Origin: UBA7359 sp038142205
GTDB lineage: Bacteria > Pseudomonadota > Gammaproteobacteria > Eutrophobiales > Eutrophobiaceae
Assembly: GCA_038142205.1 (NCBI GenBank)
Contig: JAYQJO010000001.1
Span: 930,001 to 994,000 of the forward strand
Length of the DNA stretch: 64,000 bases
Direction of reading: 5' to 3'
Positions 34,954 to 43,514 of the stretch are shown piece by piece. Positions within the stretch are counted from its first letter, which is position 1, and each line of letters opens with the position of its first letter. Both the position numbers and the translations under genes were made by a program. The notes below the pieces were generated by a model, which was not told where the DNA came from, searched no databases, and worked only from the letters and a program-made list of their open reading frames with translations.

Positions 34954-36618
34954 ATGGCTCAATACGTATACACAATGAACGGTGTTGGGAAAATTGTTCC
35001 TCCCAAACGCCAAATTTTAAAAGACATTTATCTTTCTTTTTTCCCTGGCGCAAAAATTGGTGTTCTAGGTTTAAACGGCGCGGGTAAATCCACGCTACTG
35101 AAAATTATGGCCGGCCTTGATAAAGATATTATTGGTGAAGCCTATCCGATGCCGGATATTAAAGTGGGTTATCTACCACAAGAACCACAGCTTGATTCAG
35201 CAAAAGACGTGCGTGGTAATGTCGAAGACGGTTTGCGTGAGCCCTTAGATGCTTTAGCAGGTTTGAACGAGGTTTATGCCGCTTATGCTGAAGAAGATGC
35301 TGATTTTGATGCTCTGGCGAAGAAACAGGAGCAATATGAAAGCGTTGTTGCTGCTTGGGATGCGGAAAACCTGGAAAACAAACTGGAAATTGCCGCTGAT
35401 GCATTGAGGTTGCCGCCTTGGGATGCGGAAATAGATAATCTTTCCGGTGGTGAAAAACGCCGTGTCGCGCTTTGTCGTTTGTTATTATCGCGTCCAGACA
35501 TGTTGTTGCTGGACGAGCCAACCAATCACCTCGATGCGGAATCCGTCTTTTGGCTGGAACGATTTTTGGCTGACTTTAACGGTACTGTTGTGGCTGTAAC
35601 GCATGATCGCTACTTTCTTGATAATGTTGCAGGTTGGATTCTGGAACTGGATCGTGGTGAAGGTATCCCATTTGAAGGCAATTATTCACAATGGCTGGAA
35701 AACAAAGAAGCACGACTGGAGTCTGAGGAAAAGGCCGAATCTGCACGACAAAAAGCGATAAAACAAGAACTCGAATGGGTACGCACTGCACCGAAAGGCC
35801 GTCATGCGAAAAACAAAGCGCGTTTAGCACGTTTTGAAGAAATGAGTTCACAGGACTTTCAAAAACGCAGTGAAACGAATGAAATTTATATTCCCCCCGG
35901 CCCTCGCTTGGGTGACGCTGTTATAGAATTAAATAACGTCAGTAAGGCTTTTAGCGACCATGTTTTATACGAAGACTTAAACTTTATTGTGCCGATAGGT
36001 GCAGTTGTCGGCATTATTGGTGGCAATGGTGCCGGTAAATCAACCCTGTTTCGCATGATTGCCGGCACAGAAAAACCGGACAGTGGCGAAGTTAAGATTG
36101 GTGAAACAGTCGAAGTTGCTTTTGTTGAACAAAGTCGTGAAAGCCTAGATGACAGTAAAACTGTCTGGGAAGCGATTTCAGATGGTCTCGATAATATCAC
36201 TATTGGTAATTATGAAATTAACTCTCGTGCTTATGTCGGGCGTTTTAATTTTAAAGGCACCGATCAACAAAAAAATGTTGCTGATCTTTCCGGCGGCGAA
36301 CGTGGTCGGTTACATTTAGCGCATACTTTAAAACAAGGTGCGAATGTTTTACTGCTTGACGAACCTTCTAATGATCTTGATATTGAAACATTGCGTGCGC
36401 TGGAAGAAGCGATACTCGCCTTCCCTGGCTGCGTCATGGTTATCTCACACGATCGCTGGTTTCTTGATCGTATCGCCTCTCATATTCATGCGTTTGAAGA
36501 TGATGGAGAAATTATTTTCATGGAAGGTGATTTTCAGGAATACCATGAAGACTTTACTAAACGTAAAGGAACTGACGCACAACCAAAACGTATGAAGTAT
36601 AAGCGCATAAAAACCTGA
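34954..36618 (+). CDS. ettA: Energy-dependent translational throttle protein EttA (ABC-F)
   Basis: EttA binds the ribosomal E site and tunes the first elongation step to the ATP/ADP ratio. The 554-residue cytosolic protein has two ABC domains: Walker A GLNGAGKSTLL and GGNGAGKSTLF, signatures LSGGEKRRVALCRLL and LSGGERGRLHLAHTL, Walker B DEPTNHLDAES and DEPSNDLDIET. Between them is the interdomain linker with WVRTAPKGRHAKNKARLARF. No membrane segments. Start MAQYVYTMNGVGKIVPP is the family N-terminus. The PP2C gene follows 10 bp downstream. Confidence 0.96.
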   Translation: MAQYVYTMNGVGKIVPPKRQILKDIYLSFFPGAKIGVLGLNGAGKSTLLKIMAGLDKDIIGEAYPMPDIKVGYLPQEPQLDSAKDVRGNVEDGLREPLDALAGLNEVYAAYAEEDADFDALAKKQEQYESVVAAWDAENLENKLEIAADALRLPPWDAEIDNLSGGEKRRVALCRLLLSRPDMLLLDEPTNHLDAESVFWLERFLADFNGTVVAVTHDRYFLDNVAGWILELDRGEGIPFEGNYSQWLENKEARLESEEKAESARQKAIKQELEWVRTAPKGRHAKNKARLARFEEMSSQDFQKRSETNEIYIPPGPRLGDAVIELNNVSKAFSDHVLYEDLNFIVPIGAVVGIIGGNGAGKSTLFRMIAGTEKPDSGEVKIGETVEVAFVEQSRESLDDSKTVWEAISDGLDNITIGNYEINSRAYVGRFNFKGTDQQKNVADLSGGERGRLHLAHTLKQGANVLLLDEPSNDLDIETLRALEEAILAFPGCVMVISHDRWFLDRIASHIHAFEDDGEIIFMEGDFQEYHEDFTKRKGTDAQPKRMKYKRIKT

Positions 36619-36628
36619 GTTTTATGAC

Positions 36629-37420
36629 ATGAATATAATCACGCGTTTTAATGCGACGGACGAAGCAGCAGAAGCTATGGAATTAAATAATGCCGAGGCT
36701 GTTTGCTTTTCTACGCGTTCACCTAGCAAAATGACACCAAATGAAGATTCTTTGGCAATCATCCCTGTTAACGAAGAAACAACTGTATTAGTTGTTGCAG
36801 ATGGTCTTGGTGGCATGGCCGCAGGTGAAAAAGCATCGGAATTGGTAATAAACTGTTTAGTCGATACATTGAGTACCAATGTTATTTCTGTACGGGATAG
36901 CATTCTTAGTGGGATCGATTACGCAAACAAACAATTAGTAGAAAAAAAGCATGACACAGGAACAACCGTCTCGGTTGCTGAAATTAAAGGCAATATACTC
37001 CGAACTTACCATGTTGGTGATTCCCTAATTCTTCTTTCTGCAGGGCATGGCAAGCCTAAATATCTGGCTATGTCACATTCTCCTATATCTTATGCTGTCG
37101 CTTGTGGAGCGATTGATGCAGAAAAAGCCATGTGTCACCCCGAAAGAAATCTAATTTCTAATTATGTTGGTAGTGCTGATATGCATATCAATATTGGACC
37201 GAAGCTTGAACTTTCTAAAATTGATACGTTAATCCTTTCCAGTGATGCTGTTTCTGATAATCTTTATGACAATGAAATTTGTAGCCTCATTTCGAATGAT
37301 TCTTTATTGGAAGGCACAAACAAATTAATTAAAGATTGTAATAAAAACATGAAAGAACCTTCTCCTGATAGGGTCTGCCATCCTGACGACCTCACGTTAA
37401 TTACTTATAGACTGAAATAA
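36629..37420 (+). CDS. PP2C-family Ser/Thr protein phosphatase
   Basis: The 263-residue protein carries the PPM metal-binding motifs: NEDS near residue 39 (normally NQD or NED), ADGLGGMAAGEKAS near 60, DTGTTVSVAEI near 110, HVGDS near 130, and the closing HPDDLTLITYRL. These coordinate two metal ions for phospho-Ser/Thr hydrolysis in the cytoplasm. It starts 10 bp after ettA. The kinase gene at 40056 is a plausible partner, separated by a metal-linked gene pair and a repeat region. Confidence 0.83.
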   Translation: MNIITRFNATDEAAEAMELNNAEAVCFSTRSPSKMTPNEDSLAIIPVNEETTVLVVADGLGGMAAGEKASELVINCLVDTLSTNVISVRDSILSGIDYANKQLVEKKHDTGTTVSVAEIKGNILRTYHVGDSLILLSAGHGKPKYLAMSHSPISYAVACGAIDAEKAMCHPERNLISNYVGSADMHINIGPKLELSKIDTLILSSDAVSDNLYDNEICSLISNDSLLEGTNKLIKDCNKNMKEPSPDRVCHPDDLTLITYRLK

Positions 37421-37520
37421 AAATTAAAAAAATGGAATTAAAAATGCCCCCGCGCGACAAATTCACGCGGGGGCTGTTGCTGATGACAACATTATAAGAG
37501 TACTAAAGACTCTTAACTCA
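37371..37520 (+). repeat. Direct repeat copy 1: PP2C 3' end plus GC hairpin
   Basis: This block holds the last codons of the PP2C gene, AGACTGAAATAAAAATTAAA, and a GC-rich hairpin GCCCCCGCG (37446-37454) / CGCGGGGGC (37466-37474), then TGTTGCTGATGACAACA, a second small hairpin. It is repeated 416 bp downstream. The hairpin lacks a T tract on the plus side; on the minus side it is followed by ATTTTTAATT. Confidence 0.8.
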
Positions 37521-37599
37521 TTAGTATAAAAAATGGTTTTAAAGTTTCATATTAGTTTCAGAAGTTGTCCTAGATAACGGAAGTTACATGGGATAATAA

Positions 37600-37743
37600 G
37601 ATGAGAAAGAACAAAAGTTAGTTGAGTTATATGCCTCAGGATTTAAGCATTATCGAATCATCATAGCGTTGAATACTCGAATAAGAGAAATCATTTCAAT
37701 AGTATTGAGAACCTTAAAAACTAACGAATCGGCATTTACGTAA
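37600..37743 (+). pseudogene. Orphan 47-codon fragment with a helix-turn-helix-like pattern
   Basis: The frame is open from a stop at 37597 to TAA at 37741 and has no start codon near its beginning. It encodes LVELYASGFKHYRIIIALN followed by TRIREIISIVLRTL, a pattern that vaguely resembles the DNA-binding helices of FlhC-like regulators. It lies between the two copies of the repeat. It may be a relic or chance. Confidence 0.25.
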
Positions 37744-37786
37744 ACATAACGGTATGGCCAGAAAATATTTCCACTTGTATTTGTTA

Positions 37787-37935
37787 GGCTCTGTCATCCT
37801 GACGATTGCACATTAATAACTTAATAGACTGAAATAAAAATTAAAAAACAGGCATTAAGAAGCCCCCGTGACTGGTTCACGCGGGGGCCGGTGTTGCTGA
37901 TAACAACATGAGAGGAGAACATAATGTCTCTTAAC
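37787..37935 (+). repeat. Direct repeat copy 2: PP2C tail relic plus GC hairpin
   Basis: The second copy of the block at 37371. It keeps a relic of the PP2C C-terminus (CHPDDCTLIT), the same AGACTGAAATAAAAATTAAA, the hairpin GCCCCCGTG (37862-37870) with CGCGGGGGC (37880-37888), and TGTTGCTGATAACAACA. The upstream part of PP2C is absent from this copy. After 37935 the sequence up to 38120 is AT-rich without a gene. Confidence 0.78.
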
Positions 37936-38120
37936 TGTAAGTATAGAAGATGATTCTCAATCTTCAGGTTTATTTTTAATTGATAAACCCTGCCGGCTTC
38001 AATTAATTTATTGAAAGTAATAGTAAGTATCTTAAAAATATACTGTTTCTATTCTTGGCATGTTTTTTATTGAATAAAAAATATTTCAATAATATTAATT
38101 ACTCTATCAATTAACTAAAT

Positions 38121-38149
38121 TTGTTGAATAATAGACTTTTCTTTATACT
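38121..38149 (+). promoter_or_regulatory. Promoter placing transcription at the start codon
   Basis: TTGTTG (38121-38126), a 17-bp spacer and TATACT (38144-38149). The expected start, near 38156, is about two bases before ATG 38158, so the mRNA would be leaderless or nearly so. No Shine-Dalgarno sequence precedes that ATG, which agrees. Confidence 0.5.
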
Positions 38150-38157
38150 TCGCAGCC

Positions 38158-38625
38158 ATGAATTTTTTTAGAAAACTAATCACTAGCAGAGAGCTGACAG
38201 CCTTTATTGCATTAGGTATGTTGTTACGCTCGGTAATTGCTGTCGGCTATATGCTGGATACTAATCCGGAAAACGGTGATTTATTTTCAATCATGCTTTG
38301 TGATGGCCCTGCTGGCATTAATGCTATTGCCGGGATAACGGATAATACAGATTCCCATGCACACGATCATGCGCTTCATTCCCATGACCATCATTCTAAT
38401 AATGACACTATTAACGGTGAACATAAGCATGCCGCATCACAAGATCATCCCGCTTCGAGCTGTAGCTTCTGGTCAGCAAGCAGTCTTTCATTATTAACTG
38501 AGACTTCTTTTGTAAATACAGCAGACTATTTTCTATCTGATGAAATAGTTATTTATGAAAGTAATTTAAAACGTCGTTTATCAAATAATGCACGGTTCGC
38601 CCGCGCACCCCCTACTTCAGCTTAA
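38158..38625 (+). CDS. DUF2946-like protein with a His-rich loop
   Basis: The 155-residue protein has an N-terminal membrane or signal helix (ELTAFIALGMLLRSVIAVGYML), a short conserved segment SIMLCDGPAG, a His/Asp-rich loop (HAHDHALHSHDHH, about residues 65-100), a second hydrophobic patch, and the C-terminus NARFARAPPTS typical of DUF2946-like proteins. These are found with copper or other metal-resistance genes. The His loop would bind metal in the periplasm. It lies just upstream of a Met/His-rich outer-membrane protein. Confidence 0.68.
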   Translation: MNFFRKLITSRELTAFIALGMLLRSVIAVGYMLDTNPENGDLFSIMLCDGPAGINAIAGITDNTDSHAHDHALHSHDHHSNNDTINGEHKHAASQDHPASSCSFWSASSLSLLTETSFVNTADYFLSDEIVIYESNLKRRLSNNARFARAPPTSA

Positions 38626-38705
38626 TTCAAAATACTTTTAGTTTGTGCTTTCTGTTTTTTTTAAAGCAGCGAGCTTTGTTTTGTATTAACTGGAGATTAA
38701 TCCTA

Positions 38706-39812
38706 ATGAGTTTTTTATTTAATAAGGAAGCGTTTATCGTTTTAGGAAGCCTGTTATTTTGCGCCAATGTTTTAGCAGACACAGGACATCATGATGCAGG
38801 CCTGGAATTAAATACAGATGGTTTAAAACCTGTACATGCTGATGGTCATGCGCCTATTGGCGTTATGGGCGACCATATACATAAGAAAGGTGAATGGATG
38901 CTGTCTTATCGATATAAATATATGGATATGGAAGGCAATAAAATTAGCGATACCGATGTTTCACCTGACTTTATTGTCACAAATATCGCCAATCGATTTG
39001 GTATGCCTGCAACCTTACGTGTTGTTCCAACTAAAATGACCATGGAGATGCATATGTTTGGTGCCATGTACGCACCGACCGACTGGTTAACTCTAATGGT
39101 CATGGGAATGTATATGGACAAGTCTATGGATCATGTTACTTATATGGGCATGGCCGGCACTACCGTACGTGGGACGTTTAACACTAAATCAAGTGGCATA
39201 GGTGACACCAAAGTTTCAGGTATGTTCAAATTAATGGATGAAGGCATTCATAAAGTACATTTAAATGCAGGTATTAGCTTGCCTACTGGTGACACAGATG
39301 AAACGGATGACATATTAACGCCAATGGGAGGTACTCCTACTGTTACATTACCTTATGCTATGCAATTAGGTTCTGGCACTTATGATTTTTTACCTGGTAT
39401 TACTTATAGCGCAACACAAGACAAGTTTAACTGGGGCGCACAATATATGGGTACTGTAAGAATTAGCGACAACGACGGTTATAGTTGGGGTGACAAACAT
39501 GAAGTCACTTCATGGCTAAGTTATCAATGGCAACATTGGCTAAGCACATCAGTAAGAGTTGCTTATACACATGAAGACCAAATAGACGGTATAGATAGTC
39601 GTATAGCATTACCTGTTCAAACCGCTGATCCTAATAACTATGGTGGCGATACTGTCATGCTTAACTTCGGCGTTAACATTGCTGGTCAAACTGGTGGTTT
39701 ACGTGGTCATCGCTTAGCATTTGAAGCTGGCTTACCAATTCATCAGGACTTAAATGGCCCACAAATGGAAACCGATTTGGTTATTACAGGTGGTTGGCAA
39801 TACGCTTTCTAA
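38706..39812 (+). CDS. Met/His-rich outer-membrane beta-barrel protein, probably copper-linked
   Basis: From ATG 38706 (after CTGGAG) the protein is 368 residues. It starts with a signal peptide ending NVLADTGHHDAG, then a segment rich in His (HADGHAPIGVMGDHIHKKGE) and then strands rich in Met (MTMEMHMFGAMYAPTDW; MGMYMDKSMDHVTYMGMAG). The alternating pattern and the last residues (GGWQYAF) show a barrel ending in Phe. Homologues annotated as metal-linked transporters or phenol-degradation MetA-like barrels have this shape. Met and His clusters suggest copper. Function is not proven. Confidence 0.7.
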   Translation: MSFLFNKEAFIVLGSLLFCANVLADTGHHDAGLELNTDGLKPVHADGHAPIGVMGDHIHKKGEWMLSYRYKYMDMEGNKISDTDVSPDFIVTNIANRFGMPATLRVVPTKMTMEMHMFGAMYAPTDWLTLMVMGMYMDKSMDHVTYMGMAGTTVRGTFNTKSSGIGDTKVSGMFKLMDEGIHKVHLNAGISLPTGDTDETDDILTPMGGTPTVTLPYAMQLGSGTYDFLPGITYSATQDKFNWGAQYMGTVRISDNDGYSWGDKHEVTSWLSYQWQHWLSTSVRVAYTHEDQIDGIDSRIALPVQTADPNNYGGDTVMLNFGVNIAGQTGGLRGHRLAFEAGLPIHQDLNGPQMETDLVITGGWQYAF

Positions 39813-39837
39813 GCTTTCTGCATTTTTTTAATCTGGG

Positions 39838-39861
39838 CAGGTGAACTCTTGGGTTCACCTG
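39838..39861 (+). terminator. Perfect inverted repeat after the outer-membrane gene
   Basis: CAGGTGAAC (39838-39846) pairs exactly with GTTCACCTG (39853-39861) across a six-base loop. No T run follows on the plus strand, so it may be a transcript-stabilising hairpin or a rho-associated end rather than a classical terminator. Confidence 0.4.
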
Positions 39862-40055
39862 TCTGTAGACTGACATCAATATCTTTCACTCCTTATAAAA
39901 ATTAGATAGCAAAATCTGCACAAATTATTTCTACAATATGAACTCTCTCTCTAAATTCATGTCTAGGATATGTGGAGATTTTGTGGGGAACTTTCTAGAC
40001 ACTGAAATCTCACCTTTCGGGTTTTTCAAACAATTAATTTAGGTATTGTCGGTCT

Positions 40056-42155
40056 ATGGATAATAATTATCCGCGTGATGCGTTAAAACCAGGTCACTTA
40101 CTACTTTGGTACAAAATTGAGCGCGTACTAGGTGAAGGCGGTTTTGGAATCACCTACCTTGCTCACGACGTGAATTTGGATAAATTAGTCGCGATAAAGG
40201 AGTATTTGCCAAATGAACTTTGTCGTCGTAATGATAGTAATACAATTGAACCTAATACCAATACGCTAGATGATTTTGAAACGGGACTAAACCGCTTTAT
40301 TCGTGAAGCCAGAACATTAGCTAAATTCGAACACCCAAATGTCGTTAAAGTGTCGAATGTCTTTGAAGAAAACAATACGGCTTATATGGCAATGGCCTAT
40401 GAGAAAGGTAAAGACTTAAAAGATCTTCTTAAACCGAAAAAGACAATTACTGAAGATCATATTCTTTCGATTATCATACCGGTCCTCGAAGGGTTAGATT
40501 ATGTTCATGAGACAGGATTTATCCATAGAGATATAAAACCCGCTAATATAATGATCAGACAGGACGGAAGTCCTGTGCTAATTGATTTTGGTTCAGTTCA
40601 TGATACGAAAAAATCTAAAGAATCGGTTACAACGCTAGTCTCTCCCGGCTTTACGCCGCACGAACAATATGTAGGCAATCCAGAGTCACAAGGCCCCTGG
40701 TCAGATATCTATAGTTTAGGCGCTACATTGTATCGATGTATAGCTGGGGTTAATCCTGTTGATGCTATTACGAGAGGCAGCGCTCTAATCAAACAATATG
40801 ACGATCCTTTGGTTACCGCATCAGAAGTGGGTAAAGATAGATACAGTGAACACCTATTAAAAGCGATCGATCATGCGTTAGCCTTTGATGAGAAAAATCG
40901 TCCGCAAAACATTAGAGACTGGCACGAGGAATTAGTAGGAAACATATTAATAGAAAAAGGCGATACTTTGAACGAAGGAAATTATATTCGCACAACTACA
41001 AGCCATCACTATGATCCAAAGCCGGATAAAACACTCGATTTAACTAAAACATCAAAGCCTATACAGAAAAAAAATACACCTCCCGTTGCATTAATAAGCA
41101 TTGGAATATTAGTTTTCTTAATAGGCATTACCTTATTTAGTAAAACAGAAAAAACACAAGAAAAACAAGTAGCCTTCAATCAAGAAGGCACAAGTACCGC
41201 AAAGAATGAAAAAGAAAGTAGTGGATTCGATGAAATTGCTATTGAAAAAGTCATTAAAGAAGAAGTTAAACCGCCCAAACTAGGAAACCTGATCACAGAC
41301 AAACTAAGTGATGGTTCAGAAGGTCCATCTCTGGTTGTACTTCCTCAAGGGAGTAATTTTATTGGAAGCGATGAAAAAGAATTCGGCAGGAAAAATGATG
41401 AAGGCCCACAAACTCTAGTCACTATAAAAGAAGATATTGCTATCGGTATTACTGAAATAACAGTTGCAGACTTTAGAAAATTTGTAGATGCCAGCCAATA
41501 TCAAACACAAGCAGAAAAAGAACCTAATAGAGGCTGTCGCACTTATCAACCAAGCGGCTGGGATTGGACACCGGGTACATCTTGGAAAAACCCTGGGTAT
41601 GAACAAGAAGATAATCATCCCGTCGTTTGTGTAAGCTGGTCTGATGCAATGGCTTATGTTAAATGGCTATCAAAAGAAACGGGGGAAAATTACCAACTTC
41701 CTTCTGAAGCAATATGGGAATATGCGAGCCGTGCAGGAACAATAACTCCACGCTTCTGGAGTGACGATGATAAAGCATGTAATTATTCAAATGTTTCAGA
41801 CTTTTCTAGAGCGAGCATGCATGGTTTAGAAATATCTTCAAAAAATATATTCCCTTGTGAAGATGGTTATACTTACAGCTCACAAGTAGCTACTTATGAA
41901 CCTAATCAATATGGACTTTATGACACAATCGGAAATGTTTGGGAATGGACATATGATTGTTGGAATAGTAGCTACACCAATGTAGATAGCAACGGCGGCC
42001 CAAGATTAGATGGCAATTGTAATAATCGAGTATATCGCGGTGGGGCATGGGGAAATTTACCAACACTGGTTCGTGCTGCGAAACGCCTAACAGATCCTAG
42101 CCATTATCGTTATTACAATCTTGGATTTAGAATAAGCAGGATTATTAAAGGTTAA
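40056..42155 (+). CDS. Membrane Ser/Thr protein kinase fused to a formylglycine-generating-enzyme-like domain
   Basis: The 699-residue protein begins with a Hanks-type kinase (about 15-275): glycine loop GEGGFGITYLA, VAIKEYLP lysine, HRDIKPANIM catalytic loop, DFGS, and the activation segment SPGFTPHEQY. A Lys-rich linker and one membrane helix (about 345-365, PVALISIGILVFLIGI) follow. The outer part (about 425-699) is an FGE/sulfatase-modifying-factor fold with GITEITVADF, HPVVCVSWSDAMAYVKWLS, QLPSEAIWEYASRAG and NVWEWTYDCW. In such fusions this domain often acts as a sensor or binding module. The PP2C gene 2.6 kb upstream could reverse the phosphorylation. Confidence 0.88.
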   Translation: MDNNYPRDALKPGHLLLWYKIERVLGEGGFGITYLAHDVNLDKLVAIKEYLPNELCRRNDSNTIEPNTNTLDDFETGLNRFIREARTLAKFEHPNVVKVSNVFEENNTAYMAMAYEKGKDLKDLLKPKKTITEDHILSIIIPVLEGLDYVHETGFIHRDIKPANIMIRQDGSPVLIDFGSVHDTKKSKESVTTLVSPGFTPHEQYVGNPESQGPWSDIYSLGATLYRCIAGVNPVDAITRGSALIKQYDDPLVTASEVGKDRYSEHLLKAIDHALAFDEKNRPQNIRDWHEELVGNILIEKGDTLNEGNYIRTTTSHHYDPKPDKTLDLTKTSKPIQKKNTPPVALISIGILVFLIGITLFSKTEKTQEKQVAFNQEGTSTAKNEKESSGFDEIAIEKVIKEEVKPPKLGNLITDKLSDGSEGPSLVVLPQGSNFIGSDEKEFGRKNDEGPQTLVTIKEDIAIGITEITVADFRKFVDASQYQTQAEKEPNRGCRTYQPSGWDWTPGTSWKNPGYEQEDNHPVVCVSWSDAMAYVKWLSKETGENYQLPSEAIWEYASRAGTITPRFWSDDDKACNYSNVSDFSRASMHGLEISSKNIFPCEDGYTYSSQVATYEPNQYGLYDTIGNVWEWTYDCWNSSYTNVDSNGGPRLDGNCNNRVYRGGAWGNLPTLVRAAKRLTDPSHYRYYNLGFRISRIIKG

Positions 42156-42204
42156 TTTCTATTAACTCACTTAGAATTGATAGCGTGTTACATGCCTTGA
42201 GAAA

Positions 42205-42490
42205 CATTACCAACCGAGGACTCCATGCTGTGTGATTCTTCAAACGAACCCTTCATGTCGTGAGAATCTTCGCCAATAGATGATTCCATGCTGTGTGATT
42301 CTTCAAATGAACCCTTCATGTCGTGAGAATCTTCGCCAATAGAGGATTCCATGCTGTGTGATTCTTCAAATCAACCCTTCATGTCGTGAGTATCTTCACC
42401 AATAGATGACTCCATGCTGTGTGATTCTTCAAACGAACCCTTCATGTCGTGAGAATCTTCACCGGTTGAAGACTCCATAGAATGCGATTC
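42205..42490 (-). repeat. 63-bp coding tandem repeat, about 4.5 copies
   Basis: CCATGCTG recurs at 42223, 42286, 42349 and 42412, and in altered form at 42475, so the period is exactly 63 bp, or 21 codons. Each unit encodes SHSMESS, an ED-containing spacer and SHDMKG. Copies differ by a few bases. The period being a multiple of three means copy-number change would not shift frame. Confidence 0.93.
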
Positions 42491-42943
42491 TTTCACTTTA
42501 GGCTTTGGCTTTTCTACTTTCGTTAATTTACGAGCAACAGGCCTAAGTTTAATTTGGTGATTTACAGGATCTAAAAGTACAGTATATCCTTTGGAGAGCT
42601 TTTCTTTATCGGCAGTTATATCAACAATTAATTCAAGAAATAACTCATTCACTGGCTCATTACTGTTTAACGAAACATAGTACTGCCCTGCTTCGTCCTG
42701 AACTATACTTACATTAATTAAGTCAAGCGCAGCTTGTCTATTTATACGTGAATTTAGAAATGCATATTTTTCAGCCATCATGACTTCTATATTTTTACTT
42801 GAAGTTTCATTTAAAACTGGAATAACAGCATTAAATGGCTCTCTAAAATTGGAAGATACTTCAATATCACCTAAATTTATTGCCATTGATGCGTTTGAAA
42901 AAATAAGTCCTAAAGTGAAAGCCGAGAGTGCTTTGCGTTTCAT
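42371..42943 (-). CDS. FimV N-terminal-domain-like secreted protein with truncated repeat tail
   Basis: From ATG 42943 the protein is about 190 residues: a signal peptide (MKRKALSAFTLGLIFSNASMA), then LGDIEVSSNFREPFNAVIPV, the N-terminal domain of FimV/TspA-like pilus assembly proteins, then a basic linker and repeats SHSMESS...SHDMKG. It ends at TGA 42371 inside the repeat array. The frame continues beyond this stop to TAA at 42188 through about three more repeat units. In the other copies the stop position reads TCA (Ser), so a single C-to-G change made the stop. LysM and TPR parts of true FimV are absent. Confidence 0.7.
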   Translation of the reverse strand: MKRKALSAFTLGLIFSNASMAINLGDIEVSSNFREPFNAVIPVLNETSSKNIEVMMAEKYAFLNSRINRQAALDLINVSIVQDEAGQYYVSLNSNEPVNELFLELIVDITADKEKLSKGYTVLLDPVNHQIKLRPVARKLTKVEKPKPKVKESHSMESSTGEDSHDMKGSFEESHSMESSIGEDTHDMKG

Positions 42944-43110
42944 AATATTTGCCTGATTTTTATAGAATGAATATTCTAATAGATTCAATTTATTACATTT
43001 CAGCATACGACATTTCGGCATTATAAAAGTTCTATATACTAAAGAAGTAATACGGGTTTAAGTCACAAAACAACATGCTCTTTTCATAAAACAGAGTAAT
43101 TAATAAATAT

Positions 43111-43336
43111 ATGCGTATCTTGATGATCTCGGATGTTTATTTTCCAAAAATAAAGGGTGTTTCGACGTCAATTTAAGACGTTTCGTGAAGAACTGACTGA
43201 ACTTGGGCATAAGATCACCTTAATTGCCCCGGGCTATGCTAACCATACCGATATCGATCTCTTTGTTATTCGTATTTATTCCAGGTATTTTTTTAATCCT
43301 GAAGATCGCTTAATAAAACGAAAATCAACCTCTTGA
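43111..43336 (+). pseudogene. Remnant of a group 1 glycosyltransferase (N-terminus only)
   Basis: The translation starts MRILMISDVYFPKIKGVSTSI, typical of GT4 enzymes, then needs a one-base shift at about 43173 to continue TFREELTELGHKITLIAPG and YSRYFFNPEDRL. It stops after about 75 codons; the rest of the roughly 380-residue enzyme is missing. Degraded gene, not functional. Confidence 0.7.
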
Positions 43337-43466
43337 TTAAATATTAATCAAAAAAAATCTCTATCTAATTGAATATTAATGAAAATATAGCGCTTCTTGG
43401 TGCTAGCTATTACATTTTGAACGTATATTAATAGCCGCCAAATCACTTCTTGTTGCACTGCACAAT

Positions 43467-43478
43467 ATTGTATACAAT
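43467..43478. promoter_or_regulatory. Palindrome upstream of phaC
   Basis: ATTGTATACAAT is a perfect 12-bp dyad located 37 bp before the phaC start. TTGTATACAA-type sites are bound by GntR-family (FCD) regulators in other bacteria. It lies close to where a phaC promoter would be (TATACA at 43490). Confidence 0.35.
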
Positions 43479-43514
43479 GTCGCTAATTTATACATTTAGT
43501 TAGATACAGGATTA

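Noticed and set aside
37446..37474. GC hairpin as a simple terminator of the PP2C gene
   Set aside because: No T run follows on the plus strand; it is better described as part of a duplicated block, possibly a structured RNA end.
42205..42490. Tandem repeats considered as a CRISPR array
   Set aside because: The 63-bp period is continuous with no unique spacers, it is in coding frame, and there are no cas genes.
43380..43440. Imperfect palindrome around TAGCGC...GTGCTA before phaC
   Set aside because: One mismatch and a loop offer too little support for an operator.
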